Shown here: in pieces, positions 35,316-43,186 of the stretch
Layout: every line of letters begins with the position of its first letter
Position numbering within the stretch: position 1 is the first letter of the stretch
Assembly (NCBI RefSeq): GCF_902498065.1
Contig: NZ_CABVIR010000001.1
Coordinates: 1,736,001-1,800,000 of the forward strand
Origin: Pseudomonas fluorescens
Lineage (GTDB): Bacteria; Pseudomonadota; Gammaproteobacteria; Pseudomonadales; Pseudomonadaceae
Direction: 5' to 3'
DNA: 64,000 nt
Made by a program: the position numbers and the translations under genes
The notes under the pieces: model-generated
The model's input: only the letters and a program-made list of their open reading frames with translations
What the model was told of the DNA's origin: nothing
The model's database searches: none

Positions 35316-36602
35316 ATGAAGCGCTTCATTCAAGGTGAACATCGAGGCCAAGGCACCTAACTTCCCGAGAGCCTCGACGACTGCGTCAGCGATACCAATC
35401 CGGTACGCGTAGTCGATGTCTTTGTCGACGAACTCAACCTGGTCAATCTGGGTTTTGAAGGTGCCATTCCAGCCGATACTGGCCGGCCTGCTTGCCACCC
35501 CGCGATCTTGCTGAAGATCTACATCTACGGCTATCTCAACCGCATCCAATCGAGCCGACGTTTGGAGCGAGAAGCTCAACGCAACATCGAACTGATGTGG
35601 TTGACCGGGCGTTGGATGCCGGACTTCCCGCGACCGCAATTTCACCAGCGCCAAGCTTAAGCGGCGAATGGAAGAAATTGAATCGAGTATCAATCGGTAC
35701 CTGACTGCGCTCGACGAAGCCGATCAGCAAAAACCCTCAATCGCTCAGCCCAAGGCTGCTCGTCTGCAAGAGAAAATAGACAAGCTCAAAGCTCAGATGA
35801 AAGAGTTACAGGTCATTGAAATTCAGCTCAACGAATCGCCGGATAAACAGGTCTCACTGACCGATCCAGACAGCCGCTCCATGATGACGCGCGGCGCGGG
35901 AATCGTTGGCTACAACGTGCAGACAGCGGTCGATACGCAGCACCATTTGATCGTTGCGCATGAGGTGACCAACATCGGTTCCGACCGCGATCAACTCAGC
36001 TCGATGGCCAAGCAGGCCCGCGAGGCGATGGAGTCAGATACGTTATCGGTAGTGGCTGACCGAGGTTACTTCAAAAGCGAACAAGTCCTCGCTTGTCACG
36101 ATGCAGGCATCACCGCCTATGTGCCCAAGCCGATGACCTCTGGAGCCAAGGCTGACGGGCGTTTCAATAACGATGCCTCATCTATGACGCGGCAAAAAAC
36201 GAATACATTTGCCCGGCTGGAGAGGCGCTGATCTGGCGCTATACCAACGTTGAAAAAGACCTGACGTTGCACCGTTACTGGCGTTCGTAATGCCGGGCCT
36301 GCGCAATGAAGCCGCAGTGCACACCAAACACACAACGGCGGGTTCGACGCTGGGAGCATGAGGCCGTATTGGAGGAGATGCAGAGCCGGCTGAGCAACGC
36401 GCCGGAAATGATGCGGATCCGAAAACGGACGGTTGAGCATCCCTTCGGGACGCTCAAGCAATGGATGGGCGCGACACACTTCCTGACCCGAAAGCTTAAC
36501 GGGGTGAGTGCAGAGATGAGCCTGAACGTGCTCGCTGACAACCTGAAAAGGGTCATGAAAATCATCCGCACCACTGGCTTGATGAAAGCGTTAACGGCGT
36601 AA
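35316..36602 (+). pseudogene. Degraded IS1182-family transposase
   Basis: The start MKRFIQGEHRGQGT is typical of IS1182, but codon 15 is a stop (TAA). The frame resumes LPESLDDCVSDTNPVRVVDV and RLEREAQRNIELMWLTGR, then a large internal deletion follows WMPDF. The next part RNFTSAKLKRRMEEIESSIN through VADRGYFKSEQVLACHDAGI is intact. A frameshift near NNDA and a second stop (YWRS*) precede the final EHPFGTLKQWMGATHFLTRK to KALTA. So at least two nonsense codons, one deletion and one frameshift: clearly inactive. I could not define the terminal inverted repeats. Confidence 0.88.
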
Positions 36603-36882
36603 AAACCGGTCTTTTTTACCCCGTCCAAATGACTTTAATAGGCTGCTGAGCCGTTTTAACTGTTCCTGGAAGCGTTGTGGCCTTGATCAGTTTGCGAACC
36701 GTGAGCACGGTCTCCTGGCGTCGATATAAAAAACTAAATCTGACGTTTTTAAACACTCTCGGCCAAAAGCTGTCATTCATCAACTCCGCCAGTTCAAAGA
36801 GGTGGTGATAGCCCTATGCATGAACACATATATTGGCGAATGCCCTAAACTCGCTTCCTCCCAATCACTCAAGGAAGCGTCA

Positions 36883-37239
36883 ATGGGCATTCGAGGAAAA
36901 GACCGTCAGATCGACAACATCGAGTTCAATGTCGTCGACATAGCTCGAAGCAAAGCCTTTTACGGGAGCGTATTCGACTGGAGTTTCGTCGACTACGGCC
37001 CGACTTATAGCGAGTTCAGCGACGGTCGTATAACAGGTGGATTCACTACAGGAGAACCTGTGCGAACGGGCGGGCCATTGGTCATCCTCTACGCGGAAGA
37101 TCTAGACCGTACCGAGCTGAGGCTCAAGGCAGCAGGCGCTACGATCAGTCGTGAAGTTTTCTCGTTCCCAGGTGGGCGCCGTTTCCACTTCATCGACCCA
37201 GATGGCTATGAGCTAGCCGTCTGGTCGGCCTCTCCATGA
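36883..37239 (+). CDS. VOC-family protein
   Basis: A 118-residue single-domain VOC protein (IDNIEFNVVDIARSKAFYGS, WSFVDYGPTYSEFSDG, GGRRFHFIDPDGYELAVWS). The C-terminal DPDGYELAVW carries the usual Glu ligand. AAGGAAGCGTCA before the ATG gives the start. It resembles YdfO/PhnB-like members found near regulators; substrate unknown. It lies directly downstream of the transposase relic. Confidence 0.82.
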   Translation: MGIRGKDRQIDNIEFNVVDIARSKAFYGSVFDWSFVDYGPTYSEFSDGRITGGFTTGEPVRTGGPLVILYAEDLDRTELRLKAAGATISREVFSFPGGRRFHFIDPDGYELAVWSASP

Positions 37240-37485
37240 TTTAGAGGCAGAGAAACCAACGTAAAACAGCAATGCTTGAGAATGACAGCGATGTGTTCGC
37301 CATTACAAACACGCTCCAGCATCGCTGTTGCGTTGTAATCTCTCTGGCGGTTTGCGGCCCTTCCTTACAGACAGCAATCGGTCAGAATCAGTCATTCGCA
37401 CACGTATATTCCAGACCCAATGATTGCGGCTGCATGGACCACAAACGGATTGTGTGGGCGCGTTATGCAGGTCCGCCCCCCACGA

Positions 37486-37815
37486 CTAATCCACGATGAA
37501 CAACTTCGCCCCGGTGGTGGTGAATGACCGATGTCCCTCAGCATTGTTACCCACCTGATAACTCATGCCCGGTGTCAGCGTGAACTGACGACCATCTTCC
37601 AGTTCTGTATGCAACTGACCCTCCAGGCACAACAGGATGTGCCCCCTCCAACACCAATGATCGGCCAAATATCCAGGGCTGTACTCGACCATCCGCACAC
37701 GCGTTGAACCGAACTGGCAGGTACGCCAATAGGCTGTGCCTGTCTGGCCGGCATGCGTCACCGGCTCTATCGTTAACCAATCGGTGGTACCGAAGGGGAT
37801 TGCAGTAAGATCCAT
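37486..37815 (-). CDS. DHCW-motif cupin-fold protein
   Basis: A 109-residue cupin with the characteristic ADHWCW-type element (GYLADHWCWRGHILLCLEGQ) and a late GMSYQVGNNAEGHRS, which names the DHCW cupin family. The start was set at MDLTAIPFG after GAGGTAACC. It follows the tautomerase gene in the same direction with a 110-bp gap, so it may be part of one small operon with the CMD-family gene. Function of the family unknown. Confidence 0.8.
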   Translation of the reverse strand: MDLTAIPFGTTDWLTIEPVTHAGQTGTAYWRTCQFGSTRVRMVEYSPGYLADHWCWRGHILLCLEGQLHTELEDGRQFTLTPGMSYQVGNNAEGHRSFTTTGAKLFIVD

Positions 37816-37925
37816 GGTTACCTCATCGAAATACAATAAATGCAGACCGTATCAATCTGGCGATGGTGCCGATAGACACAGACGGCCCGTATTTATGGGA
37901 TACAGGCGCTGCACAAACCCGAAGG

Positions 37926-38300
37926 CTAGTTGCCCCGCCCTCCTCCAAACGACCACTCATCGCCGGCCGTAGTGGAAATCACCACCATGACATCCTCCCC
38001 GTTCAGTCCCGTCGCCCGCCCCAACTTCTCGACCAGATCGCGGTAAAAACGCTGTTTGGTCTCAACACTTCGAGGACGGCCTGCGGTAATCGCGATTAGC
38101 ACAAAGTCATGGCTACGCGGCCCACCCAAGTAGTGGGGATCAAATATCAGCTCGCCGATCTCATGTTGGTGAATGGCCTGGAAGCGATCAGTCTTCGGTA
38201 CTTCGAAGCTCTCGACCAAGGCGTCGTGTAACCCCTCAGACAATGCCTGTAAATACTCGACCGACTTCCCGCGGTGCAATGAAATTCGTGCAAACGGCAT
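37926..38300 (-). CDS. Tautomerase-family protein (4-OT/MIF-like)
   Basis: A 124-residue protein beginning MPFARISLHRGKS; Pro right after the initiator Met is the catalytic base of the tautomerase superfamily. GRPRSVETKQRFYRDLVEKL and GEDVMVVISTTAGDEWSFGG match the C-terminal part of the family. The ATG was placed so that Pro is residue 2, one codon inside a TTG option. It lies 6 bp downstream of the CMD-family gene. Role: probably keto-enol or dehalogenase-like chemistry, substrate unknown. Confidence 0.85.
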   Translation of the reverse strand: MPFARISLHRGKSVEYLQALSEGLHDALVESFEVPKTDRFQAIHQHEIGELIFDPHYLGGPRSHDFVLIAITAGRPRSVETKQRFYRDLVEKLGRATGLNGEDVMVVISTTAGDEWSFGGGRGN

Positions 38301-38306
38301 CAACGG

Positions 38307-38642
38307 TTACTCCTGACGTATTGGAAGGCAAGCCTGTAGCTCACTGAGCAAACTCAGCGCCGAGGCGGCTGTCGGCCAACCTGAATAAAACGCCAGATGG
38401 GTTATGACTTCGGCCAGTTCGTCAACACACAAGCCGTTATCCAATGCACGTTTCAAATGAAATGGCAGTTGCTCCAGACGGTACATCGCCACCAGCGCGG
38501 CCACCGTCGCCAGACTGCGTTCACGGGGCTTCAATTGCGTACGCGTCCAAATGTCGCCAAACAATACGTTGTCGGTCAGCTCGGTAAACTTCTGCGGGTA
38601 GCTGTTCTGATGCTCCCGCCCCGTGATCATCGAAGCACTCAT
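38307..38642 (-). CDS. Carboxymuconolactone decarboxylase-family protein
   Basis: A 111-residue CMD-family protein (RERSLATVAALVAMYRLEQL, NGLCVDELAEVITHLAFYSG, WPTAASALSLLSEL). It has the conserved Glu-Arg and the His-containing helix but not the CxxC pair of AhpD-like members, so it is nearer PcaC than a peroxidase reductase. The ribosome binding site AGGGGAAAAA is inside an inverted repeat (38646-38681). It is divergent from a LysR gene and leads the tautomerase and DHCW cupin genes. Confidence 0.85.
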   Translation of the reverse strand: MSASMITGREHQNSYPQKFTELTDNVLFGDIWTRTQLKPRERSLATVAALVAMYRLEQLPFHLKRALDNGLCVDELAEVITHLAFYSGWPTAASALSLLSELQACLPIRQE

Positions 38643-38645
38643 GAT

Positions 38646-38681
38646 GTTTTTCCCCTGATGTCCCAATTGACGGGGGAAAAC
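38646..38681 (-). promoter_or_regulatory. Inverted repeat covering the CMD gene's ribosome binding site
   Basis: On the mRNA strand GTTTTCCCC pairs with GGGGAAAAAC (one bulged A) across a 16-17-base loop, and the second arm is the Shine-Dalgarno region of the CMD-family gene. The fold would hide the start region. It could also be a regulator binding dyad. Confidence 0.4.
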
Positions 38682-38750
38682 TATCAAGTCGCGACAATTC
38701 CGAATATCAGATTTAATAGCGCCAATCATCCCGAATTAGTGGACCATTGA

Positions 38751-39638
38751 ATGCGCCGCCCAACGTTCGATCTTGACGTATTGCGCACCTTCGTCACCGG
38801 CGTGGAGTTCAACAGTTTTGCCAAAGCGGCGGATCGTCTCGGTCGGTCGACGTCTGCCGTAAGCGCTCAATTGAAAAAACTCGAGGAGCAGGTCGGCACG
38901 CCGGTACTGACTAAATCCGGTCGCGGACTGGTCTTGACCCCCACGGGAGAAACACTACTCAGCCATGCCCGCCGGTTGCTGGAACTGAACGACAGCATTT
39001 TCCAGACCCTGCATGAAAGCCAAACCGCCGGGACCGTACGCCTCGGGCTTCAAGAGGACTTTGGGGAACATTTCCTGAGCGATATCCTGCGACGCTTCGT
39101 CCAGACTTACCCGAGTGTGAATCTCGAAGTCAGGATTGCCCGTAACGCCGAACTGCTTGCTCTGCTCGAAAGCGCCGATCTGGACCTGGCCCTGACCTGG
39201 GACACCGGGCACCTGTCGCCCTACGCCACACGTTTGGGCGAAACACAAATGCACTGGATCGGGGCCCGCGATGTGCCATTGCTGGCGGCCCTTGATGACT
39301 CATCGTTGCCATTGATCATGTTCGACGCACCTTGCGTATTGCGCAGCGCCGCCACCCAGGCGCTGGATGCCGCGCAAATACCTTGGCGGATCGCCCTGAC
39401 CAGCCCCAGCGTCGGCGGTATCTGGGCGGCCGTCGCCGCCGGATTGGGCCTGACGCTGCGAACCCGCATCGGGCTGCCGAGCCATCTCACCGTTGTTTCT
39501 GGCTTACCCCCCGTGCCAAGCCTTGGCTATGTGCTTCACAGCAATGGCGACGACCCAACACCAGCTACCCAACAATTGGCCGCACTAATCAAAACGAGCC
39601 TGCAGGAACAAGCGTATCGTTTCACAATTACGAAATAA
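38751..39638 (+). CDS. LysR-family transcriptional regulator
   Basis: A 295-residue LysR protein. HTH at residues ~7-66 (TFVTGVEFNSFAKAADRLGR, STSAVSAQLKKLEEQV); effector domain from about 95 (GTVRLGLQEDFGEHFLSDIL). It is divergently transcribed from the CMD/tautomerase/DHCW cupin genes with a 108-bp gap, the normal arrangement for a LysR and its target operon. The ATG starts right at the HTH. Effector unknown. Confidence 0.88.
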   Translation: MRRPTFDLDVLRTFVTGVEFNSFAKAADRLGRSTSAVSAQLKKLEEQVGTPVLTKSGRGLVLTPTGETLLSHARRLLELNDSIFQTLHESQTAGTVRLGLQEDFGEHFLSDILRRFVQTYPSVNLEVRIARNAELLALLESADLDLALTWDTGHLSPYATRLGETQMHWIGARDVPLLAALDDSSLPLIMFDAPCVLRSAATQALDAAQIPWRIALTSPSVGGIWAAVAAGLGLTLRTRIGLPSHLTVVSGLPPVPSLGYVLHSNGDDPTPATQQLAALIKTSLQEQAYRFTITK

Positions 39639-39725
39639 TCGAAGGCCCCCAAGGGTTCAATTCGAATGACGGCTTTGGGTCGATTTCTGCCTGTCGCCAC
39701 CGGCAGCAGTAGGCAGCTCTCTCCT

Positions 39726-39856
39726 GACCATGGTTACTAAGTGTGCTGGCCTAATCTGATGCAATCGGTGGTCAGATCGAATGCAAACGTCTGGTCAAGT
39801 GCAATGCAAACGACTGGTCAGTACCGATGCAATCAGGTGGTCAAGTGGAGTGCAGT
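39726..39856 (+). repeat. IS21-like end with 23-bp repeats, right copy
   Basis: CCATGGTTACTAAGTGTGCT leads into four units of TGCAA..TGGTCA spaced 22, 23, 23 and 23 bp. The block matches the left copy at 32861-32945 in inverted orientation, with about two extra units. No istAB genes and no other IS21 parts are visible. Confidence 0.55.
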
Positions 39857-39875
39857 TTCGCAATTAACCACTCAA

Positions 39876-40301
39876 TCAGCGTTTATAGCTCTCACACTCA
39901 TTGCGCACATCCGCATTGTCAATACTTGCGCAACTACCACTACCTGTTTTGGCTTCGCACAATAAGCGCTGGTCATGGTTGTCGATACTGTTACACCCGC
40001 CATGGCCCGTCTCAGCATTGCAGGTACGGCGAAGGTCGGCGTTGTCGATGGTCTCGCAGTTACCACCGCCTTTCTTGGCTTCGCAGTATCTGCGCTGGTC
40101 AGCGTTATCGATGGTGTTACAGGTGCCGCCGCTGGTTTCTGCTTCGCAGGTACGGCGAAGGTCGGCGTTGTCGATAGTGGCGCAGCTACCGCCGTTAGTC
40201 CTTGCTTCGCAGAGTCGGCGCTGATCACTGTCATTGATGGTGGAACAACTGGCGTAGGCGTAACCGCTAAGCATCAACAACACCGCAATAATGGCTCTCA
40301 T
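39876..40301 (-). CDS. Exported Cys-repeat protein, six 21-residue repeats
   Basis: A 141-residue protein with a signal peptide of about 17 residues (MRAIIAVLLMLSGYAYA) and then six tandem units with the consensus C-x-T-I-D-N-A-D-x-R-R-x-C-E-A-x-T-x-G-G. Each unit has two cysteines, 12 residues apart, so the mature protein has 12 Cys in about 124 residues and likely forms a disulfide-laced solenoid in the periplasm or outside. GGAAGAACGAG precedes the ATG. I do not recognise a family; Cys spacing and the DxR core suggest a small repeat protein specific to pseudomonads. Confidence 0.8.
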   Translation of the reverse strand: MRAIIAVLLMLSGYAYASCSTINDSDQRRLCEARTNGGSCATIDNADLRRTCEAETSGGTCNTIDNADQRRYCEAKKGGGNCETIDNADLRRTCNAETGHGGCNSIDNHDQRLLCEAKTGSGSCASIDNADVRNECESYKR

Positions 40302-40370
40302 CTCGTTCTTCCATGATTTGTCAGGAAACAGCCTGACGCTGATTGCTCCGGGATTATTGGGTGCCGGGCG

Positions 40371-40817
40371 TCAGTCCAGCAGTGCTACCTTATTCAGCAA
40401 TTCGTGAAGCCCTTCAGGAACCAACGGCGCGTCCTCAGTAAAACTTGCCCACGGAAGCCACTTCGCGACGAAGGCCGCGCCATCGCTTTCTTGAGCATTC
40501 AAGTGCGACAACTCATAGACACCGGCATCCACGAACTTCGCATCGTAGACCTGCACGATTTCGTGCCCTGGCGTGCCGTTATACGTAAAGAGGCTTTCAA
40601 GCGTGCCAAGCAAGCGAACATCGGTGATGGGCAAACCGAGTTCTTCCTGTACTTCACGCACAATGGCTTGGGTACTGGTTTCGCCGAATTCGATACCGCC
40701 ACCGATCGGACGGAAGAATGGCTTTTCAGTGAGGGGGTCGCGAGCTTCGTTGACCAATATCTTGCCATCGTGATGGAAGATGCAGAGTGCTAGAGCGCGG
40801 ATGCGTTGCGTGGTCAT
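40371..40817 (-). CDS. Nudix hydrolase
   Basis: A 148-residue Nudix protein. The Nudix box is complete: GGIEFGETSTQAIVREVQEE followed by LG. Start at MTTQRIRALALCIF, the normal first strand; a longer version starts 29 codons upstream and is less likely. The enzyme hydrolyses a nucleoside diphosphate linked to another group; the substrate cannot be read from sequence. It is in the same direction as the XRE-cupin regulator 116 bp upstream. Confidence 0.88.
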   Translation of the reverse strand: MTTQRIRALALCIFHHDGKILVNEARDPLTEKPFFRPIGGGIEFGETSTQAIVREVQEELGLPITDVRLLGTLESLFTYNGTPGHEIVQVYDAKFVDAGVYELSHLNAQESDGAAFVAKWLPWASFTEDAPLVPEGLHELLNKVALLD

Positions 40818-40933
40818 GATGTGAAGTCCATTTACTTTGATAAATCCCTGTAGCCGCTGCCTCAATTCGACATTGGTGTTGGCTGCGGACGCAGCCTTTG
40901 GCACCGGCTACAGGCTGGCGTCCGTAGCTGAAA

Positions 40934-41482
40934 TCAAAAGTTCGCCGGAGTGTTCGCGCTGATGATTTCCGCTTCATCCTGGCCAATATTGCGAAACTTG
41001 TGCGGCAACGTCGTCGGAAAGTAATACCCATCCCCGGCATTAAGCACACTGATCTGCCCATCAACCGTCAACTCAACCGTTCCCCGCGTCACCAACCCAC
41101 ACTCCTCGCCTTCCGAGTGCACAATCGGCTCTTCCCCCGAACTCGCCCCAGGCGCGTACTGCTCGCGCAGCAAGCGCATCTGCCGACTTGGCACCGAAGC
41201 GCCAATCAACAGCAACCGCAACCCATGACGCCCGAGATCCGGCTGTTCATTGGCGCGGAATACATATTGATGCTCACGCGGTGGTTGGTCGAAGGTGAAG
41301 AAGTCCGCCAGAGACATGGGGATGCCTTCGAGCAGTTTTTTCAGGGAGCTGACGGAGGGACTGACGCGATTCTGTTCGATCAGGGAGATGGTGGCATTGG
41401 TGACGCCGCTACGCCGGGCCAGCTCGCGCTGGGAGAGTTTGTAGCTTTCGCGTACTAGTTTGAGTCGTGAGCCCGTGTCCAT
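40934..41482 (-). CDS. XRE-cupin transcriptional regulator (PuuR/PauR-like)
   Basis: A 182-residue regulator. XRE HTH at residues ~6-60 (LKLVRESYKLSQRELARRSG, VTNATISLIEQNR), cupin domain from ~100 (HSEGEECGLVTRGTVELTVD, GDGYYFPTTLPHKFRNIG). PuuR in E. coli and PauR in P. aeruginosa have this design and repress gamma-glutamyl-polyamine genes; the puuB/C/A genes lie directly upstream in the same orientation. So it probably senses putrescine or a glutamylated polyamine and controls 41836-46202. Confidence 0.85.
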   Translation of the reverse strand: MDTGSRLKLVRESYKLSQRELARRSGVTNATISLIEQNRVSPSVSSLKKLLEGIPMSLADFFTFDQPPREHQYVFRANEQPDLGRHGLRLLLIGASVPSRQMRLLREQYAPGASSGEEPIVHSEGEECGLVTRGTVELTVDGQISVLNAGDGYYFPTTLPHKFRNIGQDEAEIISANTPANF

Positions 41483-41835
41483 GACAGCCTTATGCGAGGA
41501 AAACTTAAGGGTTATGGGGGTGGATGGCGGGCGACTTTTGGCCGCGAAAGTACCGCTTCCCTGTCCCAGGATTGTGAAAGGCGGGTATTAAATCACGTTT
41601 GGGGGTGTTGCTCAGCAGGTTCGATGAATGGCTGGAAAAAAGGCTGTAGACCCGATGCCAGTCTGTTCGGATGCAGAACCTGTGGGAGCGAGCTTGCTCG
41701 CGATGAGGGCAGCACATTCAACATTGATGTCGGCTGACAGTCAGTCATCGCGAGCAAGCTCGCTCCTACATGGATTGCATTTCACTCGATGACATTCGCT
41801 GGCGGCCAATTGGATGGCCGCCGATTGCGTTGGGC
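41483..41835. other. Intergenic stretch with a REP pair (41680-41770)
   Basis: No convincing gene. It holds a REP doublet, CTGTGGGAGCGAGCTTGCTC at one end and GAGCAAGCTCGCTCCTACA at the other with a ~45-bp spacer, between the regulator gene and the puuB stop. The stretch before it (41483-41680) has no feature I can name. Confidence 0.7.
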
Positions 41836-43134
41836 TTAGATGCCGAACCGATCGCGCAGCGCGTAGTACGCGGCGCCCATGGCGGTGAGTGGGGCCTGGA
41901 AGGTGCGGCCACCGATCATGGGCATGTGCGGCAAGGAGGCGAAAGCATCGAAGCGTTCAGCGTCGCCGCGGATCATTTCCGAGATCAGTTTGCCAGCCAG
42001 GTGCGAGCAGGTGACGCCGTGGCCGCTGTAGCCTTGCATGTAGTAGGCATTTTTTTCGATGCGACCGAATTGCGGCATGCGCGACATGGTCAGCAGGAAG
42101 TTGCCGGTCCAGCGGTAGTCGATCTTCACGTCCTTGAGTTGCGGGAAGGTCTTGAGGATTTTCGGTTTGATCAACTGCTCGATGTCGTCCGGTTCACGGG
42201 CGCCATAGACCACACCGCCGCCGTACAACAGGCGGTTGTCGGCGGTGAGGCGGTAGTAGTCGAGCAGGTAATTGCAGTCTTCAACGCAGTAGTTGTTTTT
42301 GATCAGGCCGCGCGCCACCTTCTCCGACAACGGTTCAGTGACGACGATTTGCGAACCGCACGGCATGCTCTTGCTGGTCACGCGGTTGTCGAGACCCTGT
42401 GGCAAGTAGGCGTTACCGGCGATCAGCAGGTACTTGGCCTTCACCACGCCTTTGGCCGTGCGCACGGTGATCGGTTCGCCGTAGGTGATTTCCACCGCCG
42501 CCGATTGCTCGTAGATTTTGCCGCCCAGGCCGATGATGGCCGAGGCTTCGCCGAGGGCCAGGTTCAGCGGGTGGATGTGGCCGCCCTGCATGTCGAGCAG
42601 GCCGCCAACGTAGTTGTCGCAACCGACTTCGCGCTTGATGTCCGCCGCGTCGAGCATTTTCAGGTTTTTGTTGCCGTAGCGTTCCCAGCTGCTTTTCTGC
42701 TCGGCCAGGCCTTTGAGTTGCTTTTTGTTCAGCGCGGCGAAGATGCCGCCCGGCTTGTAGTCGCACTGGATGTCGTAGTGTTGTATGCGCTGACGGATGA
42801 TATCGGCGCCTTCGAAGATCATGCTGCCGAGGACTTCAGCGGTCTTGTCGCCGTAGCGTTCTTCAATGACGTCGACGTCGCGGCTGTAGGAGTTGACCAG
42901 TTGACCGCCGTTGCGTCCGCTGGCGCCGAAACCGACTTTGGCGGCTTCGAGCACGGTGACGCTGTAGCCCGCTTCGGCAAGGAACAGCGCCGAGGACAAA
43001 CCGGTGTAGCCGGCACCGATGATGCAGACGTCGCAATCCACCGCGTGTTCCAGCACCGGAAAGTCGCCGGTGAAGTTGCGGGTGGCGGCGTAGTAGCTGT
43101 TTACATGCTTTTGTTCAACAGAGCTGTGTTTCAT
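41836..43134 (-). CDS. puuB: Gamma-glutamylputrescine oxidoreductase (PuuB/PauB type)
   Basis: A 432-residue FAD-dependent amine oxidoreductase of the DAO family. FAD motif GAGYTGLSSALFLAEAG at about residue 40; FGASGRNGGQLVNSYSRD next; late YMQGYSGHGVTCSHLAGKL. PuuB oxidises the gamma-glutamylated amine to an aldehyde. It sits downstream of the aldehyde dehydrogenase and glutamate-putrescine ligase genes in one direction, matching the glutamylation route. Confidence 0.9.
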   Translation of the reverse strand: MKHSSVEQKHVNSYYAATRNFTGDFPVLEHAVDCDVCIIGAGYTGLSSALFLAEAGYSVTVLEAAKVGFGASGRNGGQLVNSYSRDVDVIEERYGDKTAEVLGSMIFEGADIIRQRIQHYDIQCDYKPGGIFAALNKKQLKGLAEQKSSWERYGNKNLKMLDAADIKREVGCDNYVGGLLDMQGGHIHPLNLALGEASAIIGLGGKIYEQSAAVEITYGEPITVRTAKGVVKAKYLLIAGNAYLPQGLDNRVTSKSMPCGSQIVVTEPLSEKVARGLIKNNYCVEDCNYLLDYYRLTADNRLLYGGGVVYGAREPDDIEQLIKPKILKTFPQLKDVKIDYRWTGNFLLTMSRMPQFGRIEKNAYYMQGYSGHGVTCSHLAGKLISEMIRGDAERFDAFASLPHMPMIGGRTFQAPLTAMGAAYYALRDRFGI

Positions 43135-43186
43135 AGGTTTCTCCGATGGCCGCTAACACTCGCCGGCGACCGCCGTTGTAGAAGTA

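Noticed and set aside
39756..39856. CRISPR-like array of 23-bp units
   Set aside because: Units are contiguous with no unique spacers of constant length; better explained as IS21-type end repeats.
32861..39856. Active composite transposon
   Set aside because: No functional transposase, no target duplications seen, and the two ends differ in unit number. Only a historic unit can be suggested.
39876..40301. 63-bp DNA repeats as CRISPR or minisatellite
   Set aside because: They are in-frame protein repeats of 21 residues in an exported protein.
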